Shown: positions 8,730 through 23,179 of the stretch, one piece after another
Numbering within the stretch: position 1 is the stretch's first letter
Layout: each line of letters starts with the position of its first letter
Assembly (NCBI RefSeq): GCF_002887815.1
Contig: NZ_PDHO01000003.1
Span: forward strand, 310,001-374,000
From: Mycobacterium sp. ENV421
GTDB lineage: Bacteria; Actinomycetota; Actinomycetes; Mycobacteriales; Mycobacteriaceae
Reading direction: 5' to 3'
Length of the DNA: 64,000 bases
The notes under the pieces: generated by a model
Told to the model about the DNA's origin: nothing
Seen by the model: only the letters and a program-made list of their open reading frames with translations
Database searches by the model: none
Position numbers and translations under genes: made by a program

Positions 8730-9497
8730 GTGGAACCGGTATATGGAACGGTCATTCAGCTCGCCCGCCTGACGTGGCGGGCGCAGGGCTTGAAGTTCAC
8801 CGTGACCGGCGTCGAAAACCTACCCGTGACGGGTGGTGCTGTCGTGGCCATCAACCACACCAGCTATTTCGACTTCACTTTCGCCGGGCTGCCCGCCTAC
8901 CTGCAGGGCCGCGGCCGCAAGGTGCGGTTCATGGCCAAGCAAGAGGTCTTCGACGCCAAGATCACCGGTCCGATCATGCGCAGCCTGCGCCACATCCCGG
9001 TGGACCGGGCCAGTGGCGCCGCCTCCTTCGACGCGGCTTGCCAGGCCTTGAAGGCCGGCGAACTGGTCGGCGTCTACCCCGAAGCGACGATCAGCCGCAG
9101 CTTCGAGCTCAAAGAATTCAAGTCCGGGGCGGCGCGCATGGCGATCGCCGCCGACGTCCCGATCATTCCGCACATCGTGTGGGGCGCTCAGCGCATCTGG
9201 ACCAAGGGCCGTCCGCGCAAGATGTGGCGCCCCAAGGTGCCGATCGCGATCGCGGTCGGGGAGCCCATCGCGCCGACGCTGCCGGCCAATGAACTGACCG
9301 CGCTGCTGCACTCGCGTATGCAGCATCTGCTGGAACAGGTGCAGGACCGCTACGGCCCGCATCCTGCCGGCGAATTCTGGGTGCCGCACCGGCTGGGCGG
9401 GGGTGCTCCGACGTTGGCTGAAGCATCTGCGATGGACGCGGCCGAGGCTGCCGAGAAAGCGGCCAAGAGGGCACAGCGCCCAGACCCGCCGGGGTAG
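8730..9497 (+). CDS. PlsC-type acyltransferase (Rv3814c-Rv3816c family), copy 1
   Basis: 255 residues. It carries the lysophospholipid acyltransferase signature NHTSYFDF (NHx4D, catalytic His and Asp) and the substrate-binding block GVYPEATISRS. Members transfer an acyl chain to a glycerolipid-like acceptor at the inner membrane; the specific acceptor is not known. GTG at 8730 gives the N-terminus MEPVYGTVIQLARLTWR, shared with M. tuberculosis paralogs. An upstream in-frame GTG at 8670 would add 20 unconserved residues. The gene is divergent from the MBL-Rieske gene and directly followed by a paralog 4 bases downstream, so the pair is a tandem duplication (three copies in M. tuberculosis). 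Confidence 0.88.
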   Translation: MEPVYGTVIQLARLTWRAQGLKFTVTGVENLPVTGGAVVAINHTSYFDFTFAGLPAYLQGRGRKVRFMAKQEVFDAKITGPIMRSLRHIPVDRASGAASFDAACQALKAGELVGVYPEATISRSFELKEFKSGAARMAIAADVPIIPHIVWGAQRIWTKGRPRKMWRPKVPIAIAVGEPIAPTLPANELTALLHSRMQHLLEQVQDRYGPHPAGEFWVPHRLGGGAPTLAEASAMDAAEAAEKAAKRAQRPDPPG

Positions 9498-9501
9498 CAC
9501 C

Positions 9502-10248
9502 ATGGAACCCGTCTTTCGCTCCCTGGAGATCCTCGCCTCGATGGCAGTCCGGGCAGTGGGGTCAACGATCACCTTCGAGGGTCTCGACAACATCCCCACC
9601 CACGGTGGTGCCGTGGTGGCGATCAACCACACCGGTTACGTGGATTTTCTGCCAGCCGCGTTGGGTACCCGCCAACGCAGACGCCGCATCCGGTTCATGA
9701 TCAAGGCCGAGATGCAAAACGTGCGGACGGTGAACTTTTTGATCAAGCACACGGGCACCATCCCGGTGAATCGGCAGGCCGGCGCCGGTGCGTACGCCGA
9801 AGCGGTGCGCGCGCTCAAGGCCGGTGAGCTCGTCGGGGTCTATCCCGAGGCCACCATCAGCCGGGCGTTCGTCTTGAAGGACTTCAAGAGCGGGGCCGCG
9901 CGGATGGCCCTGGAGGCGCAGGTTCCCATCGTCCCCTGCATCGTCTGGGGCGCTCATCGGGTGTGGACCAAAGATCACCCGAAACGGTTGGGCCGCAGCA
10001 AGATTCCATTCACCGTGCGGTACGGGCGGGCGCTGCCGCCGGTAGGCACAGCCCGCGATCTGGAAGGTGCGCTCAGAGAGCAGATGAGCACGATACTGCG
10101 TGAGGTACAGCGGGCGTATCCGCACCCGGAAGGCGAATACTGGGTGCCGGCCGAGTTCGGGGGCGGCGCACCGACTCTGGACGAGGCCAAGCGGCGTGAC
10201 GAGGCCGAGTTGGCTGAGCGTGCGCGCCGCATGGGGGAGCACAGCTGA
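9502..10248 (+). CDS. PlsC-type acyltransferase, tandem copy 2
   Basis: 248 residues starting MEPVFRSLEILASMAVR at an ATG just after the previous stop. It has the same acyltransferase motifs as its neighbour (NHTGYVDFLP and GVYPEATISRAF) and the same C-terminal ending (WVPAEFGGGAPTLDEAKRRDEAE). The two are clearly paralogs with diverged N-termini. It is expected at the cytoplasmic face of the membrane, acylating a lipid intermediate. The stop overlaps the ATG of the HAD phosphatase gene by one base, so the three genes probably form one operon, matching the Rv3816c-Rv3813c order. Confidence 0.88.
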   Translation: MEPVFRSLEILASMAVRAVGSTITFEGLDNIPTHGGAVVAINHTGYVDFLPAALGTRQRRRRIRFMIKAEMQNVRTVNFLIKHTGTIPVNRQAGAGAYAEAVRALKAGELVGVYPEATISRAFVLKDFKSGAARMALEAQVPIVPCIVWGAHRVWTKDHPKRLGRSKIPFTVRYGRALPPVGTARDLEGALREQMSTILREVQRAYPHPEGEYWVPAEFGGGAPTLDEAKRRDEAELAERARRMGEHS

Positions 10249-11060
10249 TGCTGCCCGCGATGATCGCCACCGATGTGGATGGCACCCTCCTCGACGAGGA
10301 CGAGCACGTCACCGCGCGCACCCGCAGCGCGGTGCAGGCAGCGGTGGCTTCGGGCGTCAAGTTCGTGTTGGCGACCGGCCGCCCGCCGCGGTGGGTGCCA
10401 CCGGTGGTCGAGGAATTGGGATTCGCGCCGATGGCGGTGTGCGCCAACGGTGCCGTGATCTACGACCCCGATCAGGACCGCATCATCTCCGCGCGCACCT
10501 TGTCGGTCGAGGTCCTCACCGAACTCGCCGACATCGCCACCCGGGTGATCCCCGGAGTGGGCCTGGCTGTCGAGCGGGTCGGACGCAGCGCGCACGACTC
10601 GGCCACGCCGCAGTTCGTCAGCTCACCCGGTTACGAGCACGCCTGGCTCAACCCCGACAACACCGAAGTCGCGATCGAGGACCTGCTCAGTGCGCCGGCG
10701 GTCAAGCTGCTGATCCGCAAGGCCGGCGCTCTCAGTGCGGACATGGCTGTGGAGCTTGCGAAACATATTGGCCCGCAAGGTGATATCACCTACTCGACCA
10801 ATAACGGTCTGATCGAGATCAACCCGATCGGAACCAGTAAGGCGACCGGCGTCGAACACATCGCCCGGCCGCTGGGGATTGCCGCCGACGATGTGGTCGC
10901 CTTTGGTGACATGCCCAACGACGTTCCGATGCTGCGCTGGGCCGGGCTGGGCGTCGCGATGGGCAACGCCCACCCGGAGGCGGTCGCTGCTGCCAATGAG
11001 GTGACCGCGACCAACGCCGACGACGGCCTGGCCCAGGTACTCGAACGTTGGTGGCTGTAG
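10248..11060 (+). CDS. HAD-superfamily Cof-type phosphatase (Rv3813c-like)
   Basis: 270 residues. HAD motif I is IATDVDGTLLDEDE (nucleophile Asp and general-acid Asp). Motif II-like Thr/Ser follows in VLATGRPP, and motif IV is FGDMPNDVPML. A C2-type cap between them places it in the Cof/YbjI group, which dephosphorylates sugar phosphates and nucleotides. It is cytoplasmic with no membrane segment. Start overlaps the acyltransferase stop (TGATG), so it is the last gene of that operon. It ends 2 bases from the convergent LGFP amidase gene. The exact substrate cannot be read from sequence. Confidence 0.88.
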   Translation: MLPAMIATDVDGTLLDEDEHVTARTRSAVQAAVASGVKFVLATGRPPRWVPPVVEELGFAPMAVCANGAVIYDPDQDRIISARTLSVEVLTELADIATRVIPGVGLAVERVGRSAHDSATPQFVSSPGYEHAWLNPDNTEVAIEDLLSAPAVKLLIRKAGALSADMAVELAKHIGPQGDITYSTNNGLIEINPIGTSKATGVEHIARPLGIAADDVVAFGDMPNDVPMLRWAGLGVAMGNAHPEAVAAANEVTATNADDGLAQVLERWWL

Positions 11061-11062
11061 AC

Positions 11063-12682
11063 CTAAGCGATCGGGTTGGTGATGCGGCTGAACCGCTCCA
11101 GCTGCACGGGCGGCCCGTCGGCCGGTGGCGGCGGCATCACCAGGGTCAGCCCGTCGACCACCCGCAGCACGTTGTGCGTCTGGCGGTCGAAGTTGAGGGT
11201 GCCGTGCTGGAAGTTCTGCACGATCCACTCGGGTTCCTGGATCTCACCGCTGGTCGGCAGGCCCAGCGCTCCACGTTCATAGCCCAGTGATGCCCAGGCC
11301 TCGTAGATCGCACCGGTCAGCGGCTGCGCATCAGTGGTGGGTGACCAGTACACGGCGCCGTGCTCGAAGGTCACATACCGCGCGTTGCCGTCGGCGGCGG
11401 CCTCCGGCGTCGTCGGCATCCCCAGCGGTGAGTCTTTGCCGCCCATGGCTTCCCACTTGGCCAGGATCGCGCCGCCGCGCAGCGAATCCATCAGGTCCGG
11501 TGGTCTGTTGAACCTCGACGCGATGTCGCGGATCTGGTTCAGCGCCGCATAGCCGGCGTTGCCCGGGCATGCGGTGTTGCCGACGTCGCGGTGCGCGAAG
11601 ATCGTCGGCAGCGTCGGCGTGGTGCCGGCGGGGAAGAACGTGTAGTCGCCCCCGGCCGATCGCAGCATCGTGGTGCCCAGTGGGTTGACGTGGTCCAGGC
11701 CCAGTCGCCAGCCGAGCAGCCTGCCGACCGTTCGGACCAGGATGTCGGTGGGTGGCACGTCCTCGAAGTCGCCGATCATCGACACACCCCACACGTCGGT
11801 GTTGAAACCGCCTGTGTGCGAACCGAGTACGTCTTTCGTAATACCGCCGGCACGGCCTTCGAACACCTGGCCGTACTTGTCGACCAATGCGTTGTAGGCG
11901 ATGTCGCACCACCCCAGAGTGCGGGTGTGGTAGGCGTAGATCGAGCGGACGATCTCAGCGGAGTCTTCGGGGGCGTAGTCGTTGCTGCCTGCGGTGTGGT
12001 GTACCACCGCCGCGCGAATTCCGTTGCCGTAAGAAGGGTTACCGCAGCGGATGTGCTCGTCGGCACCCCACTGGGCGCGGCTGATGATGTTCGGTGGTTG
12101 GCCGGGTCCCAGAGCCGCCGTCGGCGGTTGCCACTGCGAGTCGACCGGTGCCCTGGGCGGCGGGGTGATCAAGACTGCCGAGATGTTCTGCGCGAATGGT
12201 TGTTCGACGGTGGCGGGCACGTAGCCCAGGTTCTTGCCGGTCTCGGGTGGGGCGGTGGTGACGGGCGCGTTCGGCGGCCGGGTGACTGCGATCTGCACCG
12301 ATGTGGTGGTTCCCACGAACACCGGGTCGGTGCCGCGGGGACCGCCGTGCTGGCTGTCGTCGGCGTTCGATTCCAGAGTCTCCGCGGTGTACCACGGGCC
12401 CCAGGTGCCGTCCGGGCGCTTGGCGCGTACCCGCGCCGATGTTCCGGTCAGGTCGGTCCCCGTGAGGGCGACCATCGAGAACGGTGTCGGCTGGCTGATC
12501 TCGCGCACGGTCACTCCGCCGCCGACGCCGGTCAGCGGTTGCTGCGAGAGCACGGTGTCGGCTGCCTTGGGCCCGTCGGGGCGTTCTGATCCGGGCGCGC
12601 CGGTGATTGCCCACGGCAGGATGACGACGGTCGCCGCGATCGCGGTGAACACGAGTGTCGGCGCAGGTCGGCGGGGCAGCAC
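11063..12682 (-). CDS. Secreted N-acetylmuramoyl-L-alanine amidase (PGRP) with LGFP repeats (Rv3811-like)
   Basis: 539 residues. An N-terminal signal/anchor helix (~8-25) is followed by an Ala/Thr/Pro-rich linker region. A peptidoglycan-recognition/amidase_2 domain spans ~205-385. Zinc-ligand positions are all present: the HHTAG motif, then AHRDVGNTACPG with His and Cys. The C-terminal ~150 residues contain LGFP-type repeats (KDSPLGMPTT, ERGALGLPTSG), thought to bind arabinogalactan-mycolate walls. The protein is therefore predicted to cleave the amide bond between MurNAc and L-Ala outside the membrane. It resembles M. tuberculosis Rv3811, which also lies between the HAD gene and erp. Confidence 0.87.
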   Translation of the reverse strand: MLPRRPAPTLVFTAIAATVVILPWAITGAPGSERPDGPKAADTVLSQQPLTGVGGGVTVREISQPTPFSMVALTGTDLTGTSARVRAKRPDGTWGPWYTAETLESNADDSQHGGPRGTDPVFVGTTTSVQIAVTRPPNAPVTTAPPETGKNLGYVPATVEQPFAQNISAVLITPPPRAPVDSQWQPPTAALGPGQPPNIISRAQWGADEHIRCGNPSYGNGIRAAVVHHTAGSNDYAPEDSAEIVRSIYAYHTRTLGWCDIAYNALVDKYGQVFEGRAGGITKDVLGSHTGGFNTDVWGVSMIGDFEDVPPTDILVRTVGRLLGWRLGLDHVNPLGTTMLRSAGGDYTFFPAGTTPTLPTIFAHRDVGNTACPGNAGYAALNQIRDIASRFNRPPDLMDSLRGGAILAKWEAMGGKDSPLGMPTTPEAAADGNARYVTFEHGAVYWSPTTDAQPLTGAIYEAWASLGYERGALGLPTSGEIQEPEWIVQNFQHGTLNFDRQTHNVLRVVDGLTLVMPPPPADGPPVQLERFSRITNPIA

Positions 12683-12762
12683 AAGGCGATGTTACGTATG
12701 TGCCTTCTGATACCAGTGTTTCGACACGGGCCAGTGTGAAGAAAGTGATACTTGATGCCTGC

Positions 12763-12828
12763 AACGGCACCGCAGGGGCCTCTCCGGGTTCACTGCCCTA
12801 GCGGCCTGACCCACCCTGCGGTGCCGTT
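12763..12828. repeat. 13-bp perfect inverted repeat between amidase and erp genes
   Basis: AACGGCACCGCAG at 12763-12775 is matched exactly by its reverse complement at 12816-12828, separated by 40 bases. It lies downstream of erp and ~80 bases upstream of the amidase start, both on the minus strand. It could be an erp terminator with a large loop, a small structured RNA, or a two-site operator for the amidase gene. No U-tract follows. Confidence 0.55.
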
Positions 12829-12845
12829 CCGACGCAGGTCTTTTC

Positions 12846-13793
12846 TTAACCGGCGGGGGCTGGGGCTGCCGCGGGAGCGGCAGCGGCGGCCGAGGCGCCC
12901 TGCATGGCCTGGGTGATCGACGGCATCACCACACCCTTGAGCAGGTCGATCGCCTGGCCGACGCCGAGTTGGTTGGCGGCGCTGCTGAGATCGCTGATGA
13001 TCCCGCCGGAGGCGGCCGGTGCGCTGGGCATGGCCAGCGAGGGATCACCGAGGATCGGATAGGTCCCGTTCACCGGACCCAGCGGAGCACTGATCGGCTG
13101 CTCGCTGGGCAGACCGAGGCCCGTCGCCGAGGGGCTGGTCAAGCCCGGTGTTGCCAGCGACGGAGTGGTGCCGAGCTGCGGAGTCGTCAGTGCCGGGTTG
13201 GTCAACCCGGGATCGGTCAGCGACGCCGACGGCAGGGTGGCCCCTGGAGTGGTGAGGCCGGGTGTCGTGAGACCCGGGGTGGTGACGCTCGGCGTGGTGA
13301 GGCCGGGCGTGGTCAATCCTGGAGTCGTCAGACCCGGTGTGGTCAGACCGGGTGTGGTGAGCCCCGGTGTGGTCAGACCGGGTGTGGTGAGCCCCGGTGT
13401 GGTCAGACTCGGTGTGGTCAGCCCCGGTGTGGTCAGACTCGGGGTCGTCAGCCCGGGTGCGGTCAGACTCGGGGTGGTCAGGCCCGGCGCGGTCAAGCCC
13501 GGGGTGGTCAGCAGCGGGCCTGCCTGCGCAGGCTGGGCGCCGGCGGGGCTCAGGCCCGTAGGCAGTGGCGGCAGGTTGATCCCGAACTGCGACAGACCTT
13601 GCTGCAGTGCGGACATCAACTCGTTGGGCAGGTCGGTCACCACGGCGGCGCGAACGAATTCGCGATGCTCGGGCGCCTTCTGCGGGGCGGCGGTCAGTTC
13701 GACCACACCAATAGCTGCAATTGGACTTGCGACGGCCAATGCGGCGACTGCGCTCATGGCTGTCGAGAGCTTGCGTCGACGGCTGTTAGGCAC
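12846..13793 (-). CDS. erp: Exported repetitive protein Erp
   Basis: 315 residues. GTG at 13793 is chosen because it gives the conserved N-terminus VPNSRRRKLSTAMSAVAALAVASP and is preceded by a GAGGAG ribosome site. A signal peptide (~1-45) is followed by a conserved stretch ending SQFGINLPPLP. A central array of P(G/S)(L/V)T(T/A) pentapeptides starts at residue 98. The C-terminal region (LGDPSLAMPS, LGVGQAIDLLKGVVMPSITQAMQ) matches Erp/PirG of M. tuberculosis (Rv3810). Erp is a surface protein needed for normal envelope and virulence in pathogenic species. The repeat number varies strongly between species. It diverges from glf across ~245 bases that hold both promoters. Confidence 0.95.
   Translation of the reverse strand: MPNSRRRKLSTAMSAVAALAVASPIAAIGVVELTAAPQKAPEHREFVRAAVVTDLPNELMSALQQGLSQFGINLPPLPTGLSPAGAQPAQAGPLLTTPGLTAPGLTTPSLTAPGLTTPSLTTPGLTTPSLTTPGLTTPGLTTPGLTTPGLTTPGLTTPGLTTPGLTTPSVTTPGLTTPGLTTPGATLPSASLTDPGLTNPALTTPQLGTTPSLATPGLTSPSATGLGLPSEQPISAPLGPVNGTYPILGDPSLAMPSAPAASGGIISDLSSAANQLGVGQAIDLLKGVVMPSITQAMQGASAAAAAPAAAPAPAG
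13248..13502 (-). repeat. 17 tandem 15-bp units encoding Erp PGLTT repeats
   Basis: Seventeen consecutive 15-base units encode P-G/S-L/V-T-T/A pentapeptides. They run without interruption, and seven identical PGLTT units sit in the middle. Outside the array the units degenerate (PGATL, DPGLT, NPALT). The units differ mainly at third codon positions, as expected from slippage plus drift under amino-acid selection. Confidence 0.93.
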
Positions 13794-14032
13794 GGAAGTC
13801 TCCTCAATATCTAGACAGCGTTCGTGTCTGATCACTTCGTGGGGCTCGATTTTCGGCCGTGCGCCGAGTCCGAAGCCAACGTGATTGATGGTACGGCTGT
13901 GACTAGTGTGTCTAGAGTGACGATGCTGAATCGTGAGCCAATTGCGACCTTGGAGCGTTACCGGCGCATGTGATTTCCCGCCGGCGTCCGGGCTTGCGAT
14001 GCGGGTCACACCGCGCCGGTCCGATAACCTAG

Positions 14033-17221
<3,189 letters not shown>

Positions 17222-17229
<8 letters not shown>

Positions 17230-17764
17230 GGTCGAGCCGGTCGCGCCGCCCGCGAGCGGTGAGATCGCGGCCCTGGTCACCATCCAATCGACCTTGGGTA
17301 CGCCCCGGGTGATCGAGGTGGCCCGCGCGATGTCGCACTTCGGCGAACATGCCCAGGGCTGGGTGGCAGTGTCGGCGCTCGGTGCGCTGGCCATGCCGAA
17401 GCGGCGCAGGGACTGGGTGCTGGTGGGCGTCGGCGCGGTGGCCGCACACGCGGCCGCGATCGCGATCAAGCTGGTGGTGCGCCGCGCGCGCCCGAATCAC
17501 CCCGCGGTCGCGGTCAACGTCGGCACGCCCAGCGCGCTGAGCTTTCCCTCGGCGCACGCCACCTCCACGACTGCCGCGGCTATGCTGCTGAGCCGGGCCA
17601 CCCGCTCACGGCTGCCGCTGGCAGTGGTGCCCGCGATGGCCTTGTCGCGGCTGGTGCTCGGCGTGCACTACCCGACTGACGTGCTCGCGGGGGCGGCGGT
17701 CGGCGCCGTTGTCGCGACGACGGCCGGCCGTGTCGCCGCACCGCAGAAGGAGAAGCGGAAATGA
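17222..17764 (+). CDS. PAP2-family decaprenylphosphoryl-5-phosphoribose phosphatase (Rv3807c-like)
   Basis: 180 residues with several hydrophobic helices. The three phosphatase signature motifs are present: KLVVRRARP (KX6RP), SFPSAHATS (PSGH variant) and SRLVLGVHYPTDV (SRX5HX3D). In mycobacteria the gene between glfT2 and ubiA is assigned to removing the 5-phosphate from DPPR, giving decaprenylphosphoryl-ribose for DprE1. The ATG at 17222 is used; it overlaps the glfT2 end and gives a typical length, whereas the longer open frame upstream lies inside glfT2. Integral membrane protein. The gene is followed 6 bases later by ubiA, the enzyme making its substrate. Confidence 0.88.
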
Positions 17765-17770
17765 GCGCCC

Positions 17771-18685
17771 ATGAGTGAGGGAGCGGCGCGGGTCGCCGGA
17801 CCGCCGAGCAATCTGTTCACCGGGATCATCAAGGCCATCCGCCCTCGCCAGTGGGTCAAGAACCTGCTGGTGCTGCTCGCCCCGATCGCCGCGCTCGGCG
17901 GCAACGTGCAATACGACTACAAAGAGGTCGCGGTCAAGATTTTGATCGCGTTCGCCTCGTTCTCGCTGGCCGCCTCCTGCATCTATCTGGTCAACGACTC
18001 GCGGGACGTCGAAGCGGACCGTCAGCACCCGACCAAGCGGTTCCGCCCGATCGCCGCGGGAGTGGTTCCGCCGGGGCTGGCCTACACGTTGGCCGTCGTG
18101 CTGGGCGTCGCCGCGCTCGGGCTGTCGCTGCTGGCCTCGGTGAACCTGCTGATCGTGATCGGCGTCTACATCGCCATGCAGCTCGCCTACTGCTTCGGGC
18201 TCAAACACCAAGCGGTGCTGGACATCTGCATCGTGTCGTCGGCCTACCTGATCCGTGCCATCGCCGGCGGTGCAGCAGCCGGGATCCCGCTGTCGCAATG
18301 GTTCCTGTTGGTGATGACCTTCGGATCGTTGTTCATGGTGGCCGGAAAGCGTTATGCCGAATTGCAGCTCGCCGAGCGCACCGGCGCCAAGATTCGCAAG
18401 TCGCTCGAGAGCTACACAGCCTCTTACCTCCGGTTCGTCTGGACGGTGGCGGCCACCGCGATGGTGGTCTGTTACAGCCTGTGGGCTTTCGAGCGGGACG
18501 GGGCCAACGCGTCCTGGTACGCGGTCACGATCATTCCGATCACCATCGCGATCCTGCGATACGCGGTCGACGTCGACGGCGGATTGGCCGGCGAACCCGA
18601 AGACATCGCGTTGAAGGATCGGGTACTGCAGCTGCTGTTGCTGGCGTGGATCGGGACCATCGGTGCAGCGATCGCCTTCAGTTGA
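17771..18685 (+). CDS. ubiA: Decaprenyl-phosphate phosphoribosyltransferase (DPPR synthase)
   Basis: 304 residues with about nine transmembrane segments. It belongs to the UbiA prenyltransferase superfamily. The first Asp-rich motif VNDSRDVEADRQHP (NDxxDxxxD) is intact, and a second Asp-rich motif is VDVDGG near residue 260. The enzyme transfers phosphoribose from PRPP to decaprenyl phosphate, the committed step to DPA, the arabinose donor. It matches M. tuberculosis Rv3806c in length and position. Mutations in this gene raise ethambutol MIC in M. tuberculosis. An ATG at 17761 just upstream is out of the conserved frame. The C-terminus overlaps the proposed aftB start by 23 bases. Confidence 0.95.
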   Translation: MSEGAARVAGPPSNLFTGIIKAIRPRQWVKNLLVLLAPIAALGGNVQYDYKEVAVKILIAFASFSLAASCIYLVNDSRDVEADRQHPTKRFRPIAAGVVPPGLAYTLAVVLGVAALGLSLLASVNLLIVIGVYIAMQLAYCFGLKHQAVLDICIVSSAYLIRAIAGGAAAGIPLSQWFLLVMTFGSLFMVAGKRYAELQLAERTGAKIRKSLESYTASYLRFVWTVAATAMVVCYSLWAFERDGANASWYAVTIIPITIAILRYAVDVDGGLAGEPEDIALKDRVLQLLLLAWIGTIGAAIAFS

Positions 18686-20645
18686 GTACCTGACGCCTGA
18701 ACCGGTTTCGGCCGCGCCGACCGGGCGCCGCCTGGTGCGGGTGAGCCTCTGGATCGGCGTCGTGGTGACCGCGGCGCTGTGGGCGTGGGGTGCCTGGCAG
18801 CGCCGCTGGATCGCCGACGACGGTCTGATTGTGCTGCGCACGGTGCGCAACCTGCTTGCAGGCAACGGGCCGGTGTTCAACGCCGGCGAACGCGTGGAAT
18901 CCAATACCTCCACGCTCTGGACCTACCTGAACTATCTCGGCGCACTGATCGCCGGTCCGGTGCAGCTGGAGTACGTCGCGCTCGCGCTTGCGCTGAGCTT
19001 GTCCGTGGCCGGCGTGGTGATGATAATGCTCGGCACCGCAAGGCTATTCGCGCCCGGTCTGATGGGCCGCCGGGCCGTGTTGCTGCCCGCGGGGGCGGTG
19101 GTCTACATCGCGATCCCGCCCGCACGGGACTTTGCCACCTCGGGTCTGGAGAACGGCTTGGTGCTGGCCTGGATCGGCTTGCTGTGGTGGATGATGGTCT
19201 GCTGGGCGCAGGCACCCCGGCTGCAGCGCGGTGGCCCGGTTTTCACCGCCGCGCTGGCCTTCGTCGCAGGCTTGAGCGTGCTGGTGCGGCCCGAACTCGC
19301 CCTGATCGGCGGCCTCGCATTGGTCATGATGCTCGTCGCGGCCAAGGGCTGGACCACCCGTGTGATCATCCTGGTTGCCGGTGGCTTGTTGCCGGTGGGC
19401 TATCAGATCTTCCGGATGGGTTACTACGCGCTGCTTTTCCCGCAGACCGCGCTGGCCAAGGATGCCTCGGGGGACAAATGGGGGCAGGGCCTGATCTATC
19501 TGGCCAACTTCAACCAGCCCTATGCGCTGTGGCTGGCGGCGCTGCTGGTGATCGCGCTGGGCGCGGTGGTGGTGGCCGCGCGTGATACCTCGTCGCGGGC
19601 CGGCGAACCGGACCCGCCCGGCGACCGCGGCCGGCTGGCACGCAGAATCCAAAGTCCCACTGCCGTTGTGATTTTCATGCTCGTCAGTGGCCTGCTGCAG
19701 GGTCTGTACTGGATCCGGCAGGGCGGTGACTTCATGCACGGCCGGGTGTTGTTGACGCCTGTTTTCTGCCTGCTGACTCCCGTCGCGGTGATCCCCGTGG
19801 TGCTGCCCGAGCCCTTCACCTTCTCCCGCGAGCGCGCCACGGTGCTCGCGGGCGCGACGATCGCGCTGTGGTTGGGGCTGGTCGGCTGGTCGCTGTGGGC
19901 GGCGAACTCGCCGGGGTTGGGCTCCGACGCCACCCGGGTGACCTATTCGGGCATCGTCGACGAGCGGCGGTTCTACTCGCAGGCCACAGGTCACGCTCAC
20001 CCGCTGACCGCCGCCGATTACCTGGACTACCCGCGGATGCGGGCGGTGCTGGCCGCGATCGCAAACACACCCGATGGCGCGCTGCTGCTGCCGTCGGGAA
20101 ACTACGACCAGTGGGATGTGGTGCCCGCCTATCCGCCGCCACCACCTCCACCGGGTGTCTCGATGGATACCTGGCGTCGCCAAATAGCACCGCACACAGT
20201 CTTTTTCACCAACCTCGGCATGCTCGGGATGAACGTCGGGCTGAACGTGAGAGTGATCGACCAGATCGGTCTGGCGAACCCGATCGCAGCGCACACCGCG
20301 CGCTTGGCAGATGCCCGGATCGGCCACGACAAGAACCTCTTCCCGGACTGGGCCGTTGCCGAGGGGCCTTGGCTCAAGGAGCACCCGTACGTGCCGCCGT
20401 ACCTCGATGAGGGGTGGATCGCCGAGGCCGAGGTGGCGCTGCGGTGTCCCGAGACCGAGGCGATGCTCAATTCCATCCGGGACCCGCTGGGTATCCGCCG
20501 CTTCCTGTCAAATGTGTTGCACGCGATCGATTTCACTCGATACCGCATCGATCGCGTTCCGCAGTACGAGCTGGCGCGTTGCGGTCTTGCGGAGCCACCG
20601 TTGAAGGGCACCCCGTATACGGGCCTCCCTGCTACCGGTCCCTGA
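18663..20645 (+). CDS. aftB: Terminal beta-1,2-arabinofuranosyltransferase AftB
   Basis: About 660 residues. It is a GT-C membrane glycosyltransferase that adds terminal beta-1,2-Araf residues from DPA to arabinan. Roughly ten transmembrane helices are followed by a C-terminal periplasmic domain. The conserved loop RRWIADDGLIVLRTVRNLL holds the Asp pair expected for GT-C catalysis. NTSTLWTYL and RQGGDFMHGRVLL match M. tuberculosis Rv3805c. Start is uncertain: GTG 18663 overlaps ubiA, while the in-frame GTG 18735 gives the M. tuberculosis-like N-terminus (VRVSLWIGVV). The proline run PPPPPPPGVS near residue 490 is a lineage-specific insertion. It is the last gene of the glf operon. Confidence 0.93.
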   Translation: MQRSPSVEYLTPEPVSAAPTGRRLVRVSLWIGVVVTAALWAWGAWQRRWIADDGLIVLRTVRNLLAGNGPVFNAGERVESNTSTLWTYLNYLGALIAGPVQLEYVALALALSLSVAGVVMIMLGTARLFAPGLMGRRAVLLPAGAVVYIAIPPARDFATSGLENGLVLAWIGLLWWMMVCWAQAPRLQRGGPVFTAALAFVAGLSVLVRPELALIGGLALVMMLVAAKGWTTRVIILVAGGLLPVGYQIFRMGYYALLFPQTALAKDASGDKWGQGLIYLANFNQPYALWLAALLVIALGAVVVAARDTSSRAGEPDPPGDRGRLARRIQSPTAVVIFMLVSGLLQGLYWIRQGGDFMHGRVLLTPVFCLLTPVAVIPVVLPEPFTFSRERATVLAGATIALWLGLVGWSLWAANSPGLGSDATRVTYSGIVDERRFYSQATGHAHPLTAADYLDYPRMRAVLAAIANTPDGALLLPSGNYDQWDVVPAYPPPPPPPGVSMDTWRRQIAPHTVFFTNLGMLGMNVGLNVRVIDQIGLANPIAAHTARLADARIGHDKNLFPDWAVAEGPWLKEHPYVPPYLDEGWIAEAEVALRCPETEAMLNSIRDPLGIRRFLSNVLHAIDFTRYRIDRVPQYELARCGLAEPPLKGTPYTGLPATGP

Positions 20646-23034
<2,389 letters not shown>

Positions 23035-23055
23035 TATCCAGCAGTCGACAACTCA

Positions 23056-23089
23056 CCAACGGCGGCGACCTCCGGGTCGTCGCCGTTGG
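23056..23089 (+). terminator. Strong hairpin after fbpA
   Basis: A 15-base arm CCAACGGCGGCGACC (23056-23070) pairs with GGTCGTCGCCGTTGG (23075-23089), with one G-U wobble and a 4-base TCCG loop. It begins 21 bases after the fbpA stop. There is no U-tract. It probably ends or attenuates antigen 85 transcripts before the fbpD gene. Confidence 0.7.
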
Positions 23090-23179
23090 CGTATCCGAAC
23101 CAACCGCGTAAGCAGTGTGATTCACTACCTGCAGGTGGGGCGGGGCTGGGAAATGCGACGAGTCGACTTTGAGGTGACC

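Noticed and set aside
13248..13502. CRISPR-like array
   Set aside because: The short 15-base units have no spacers, and they encode the in-frame Erp pentapeptides.
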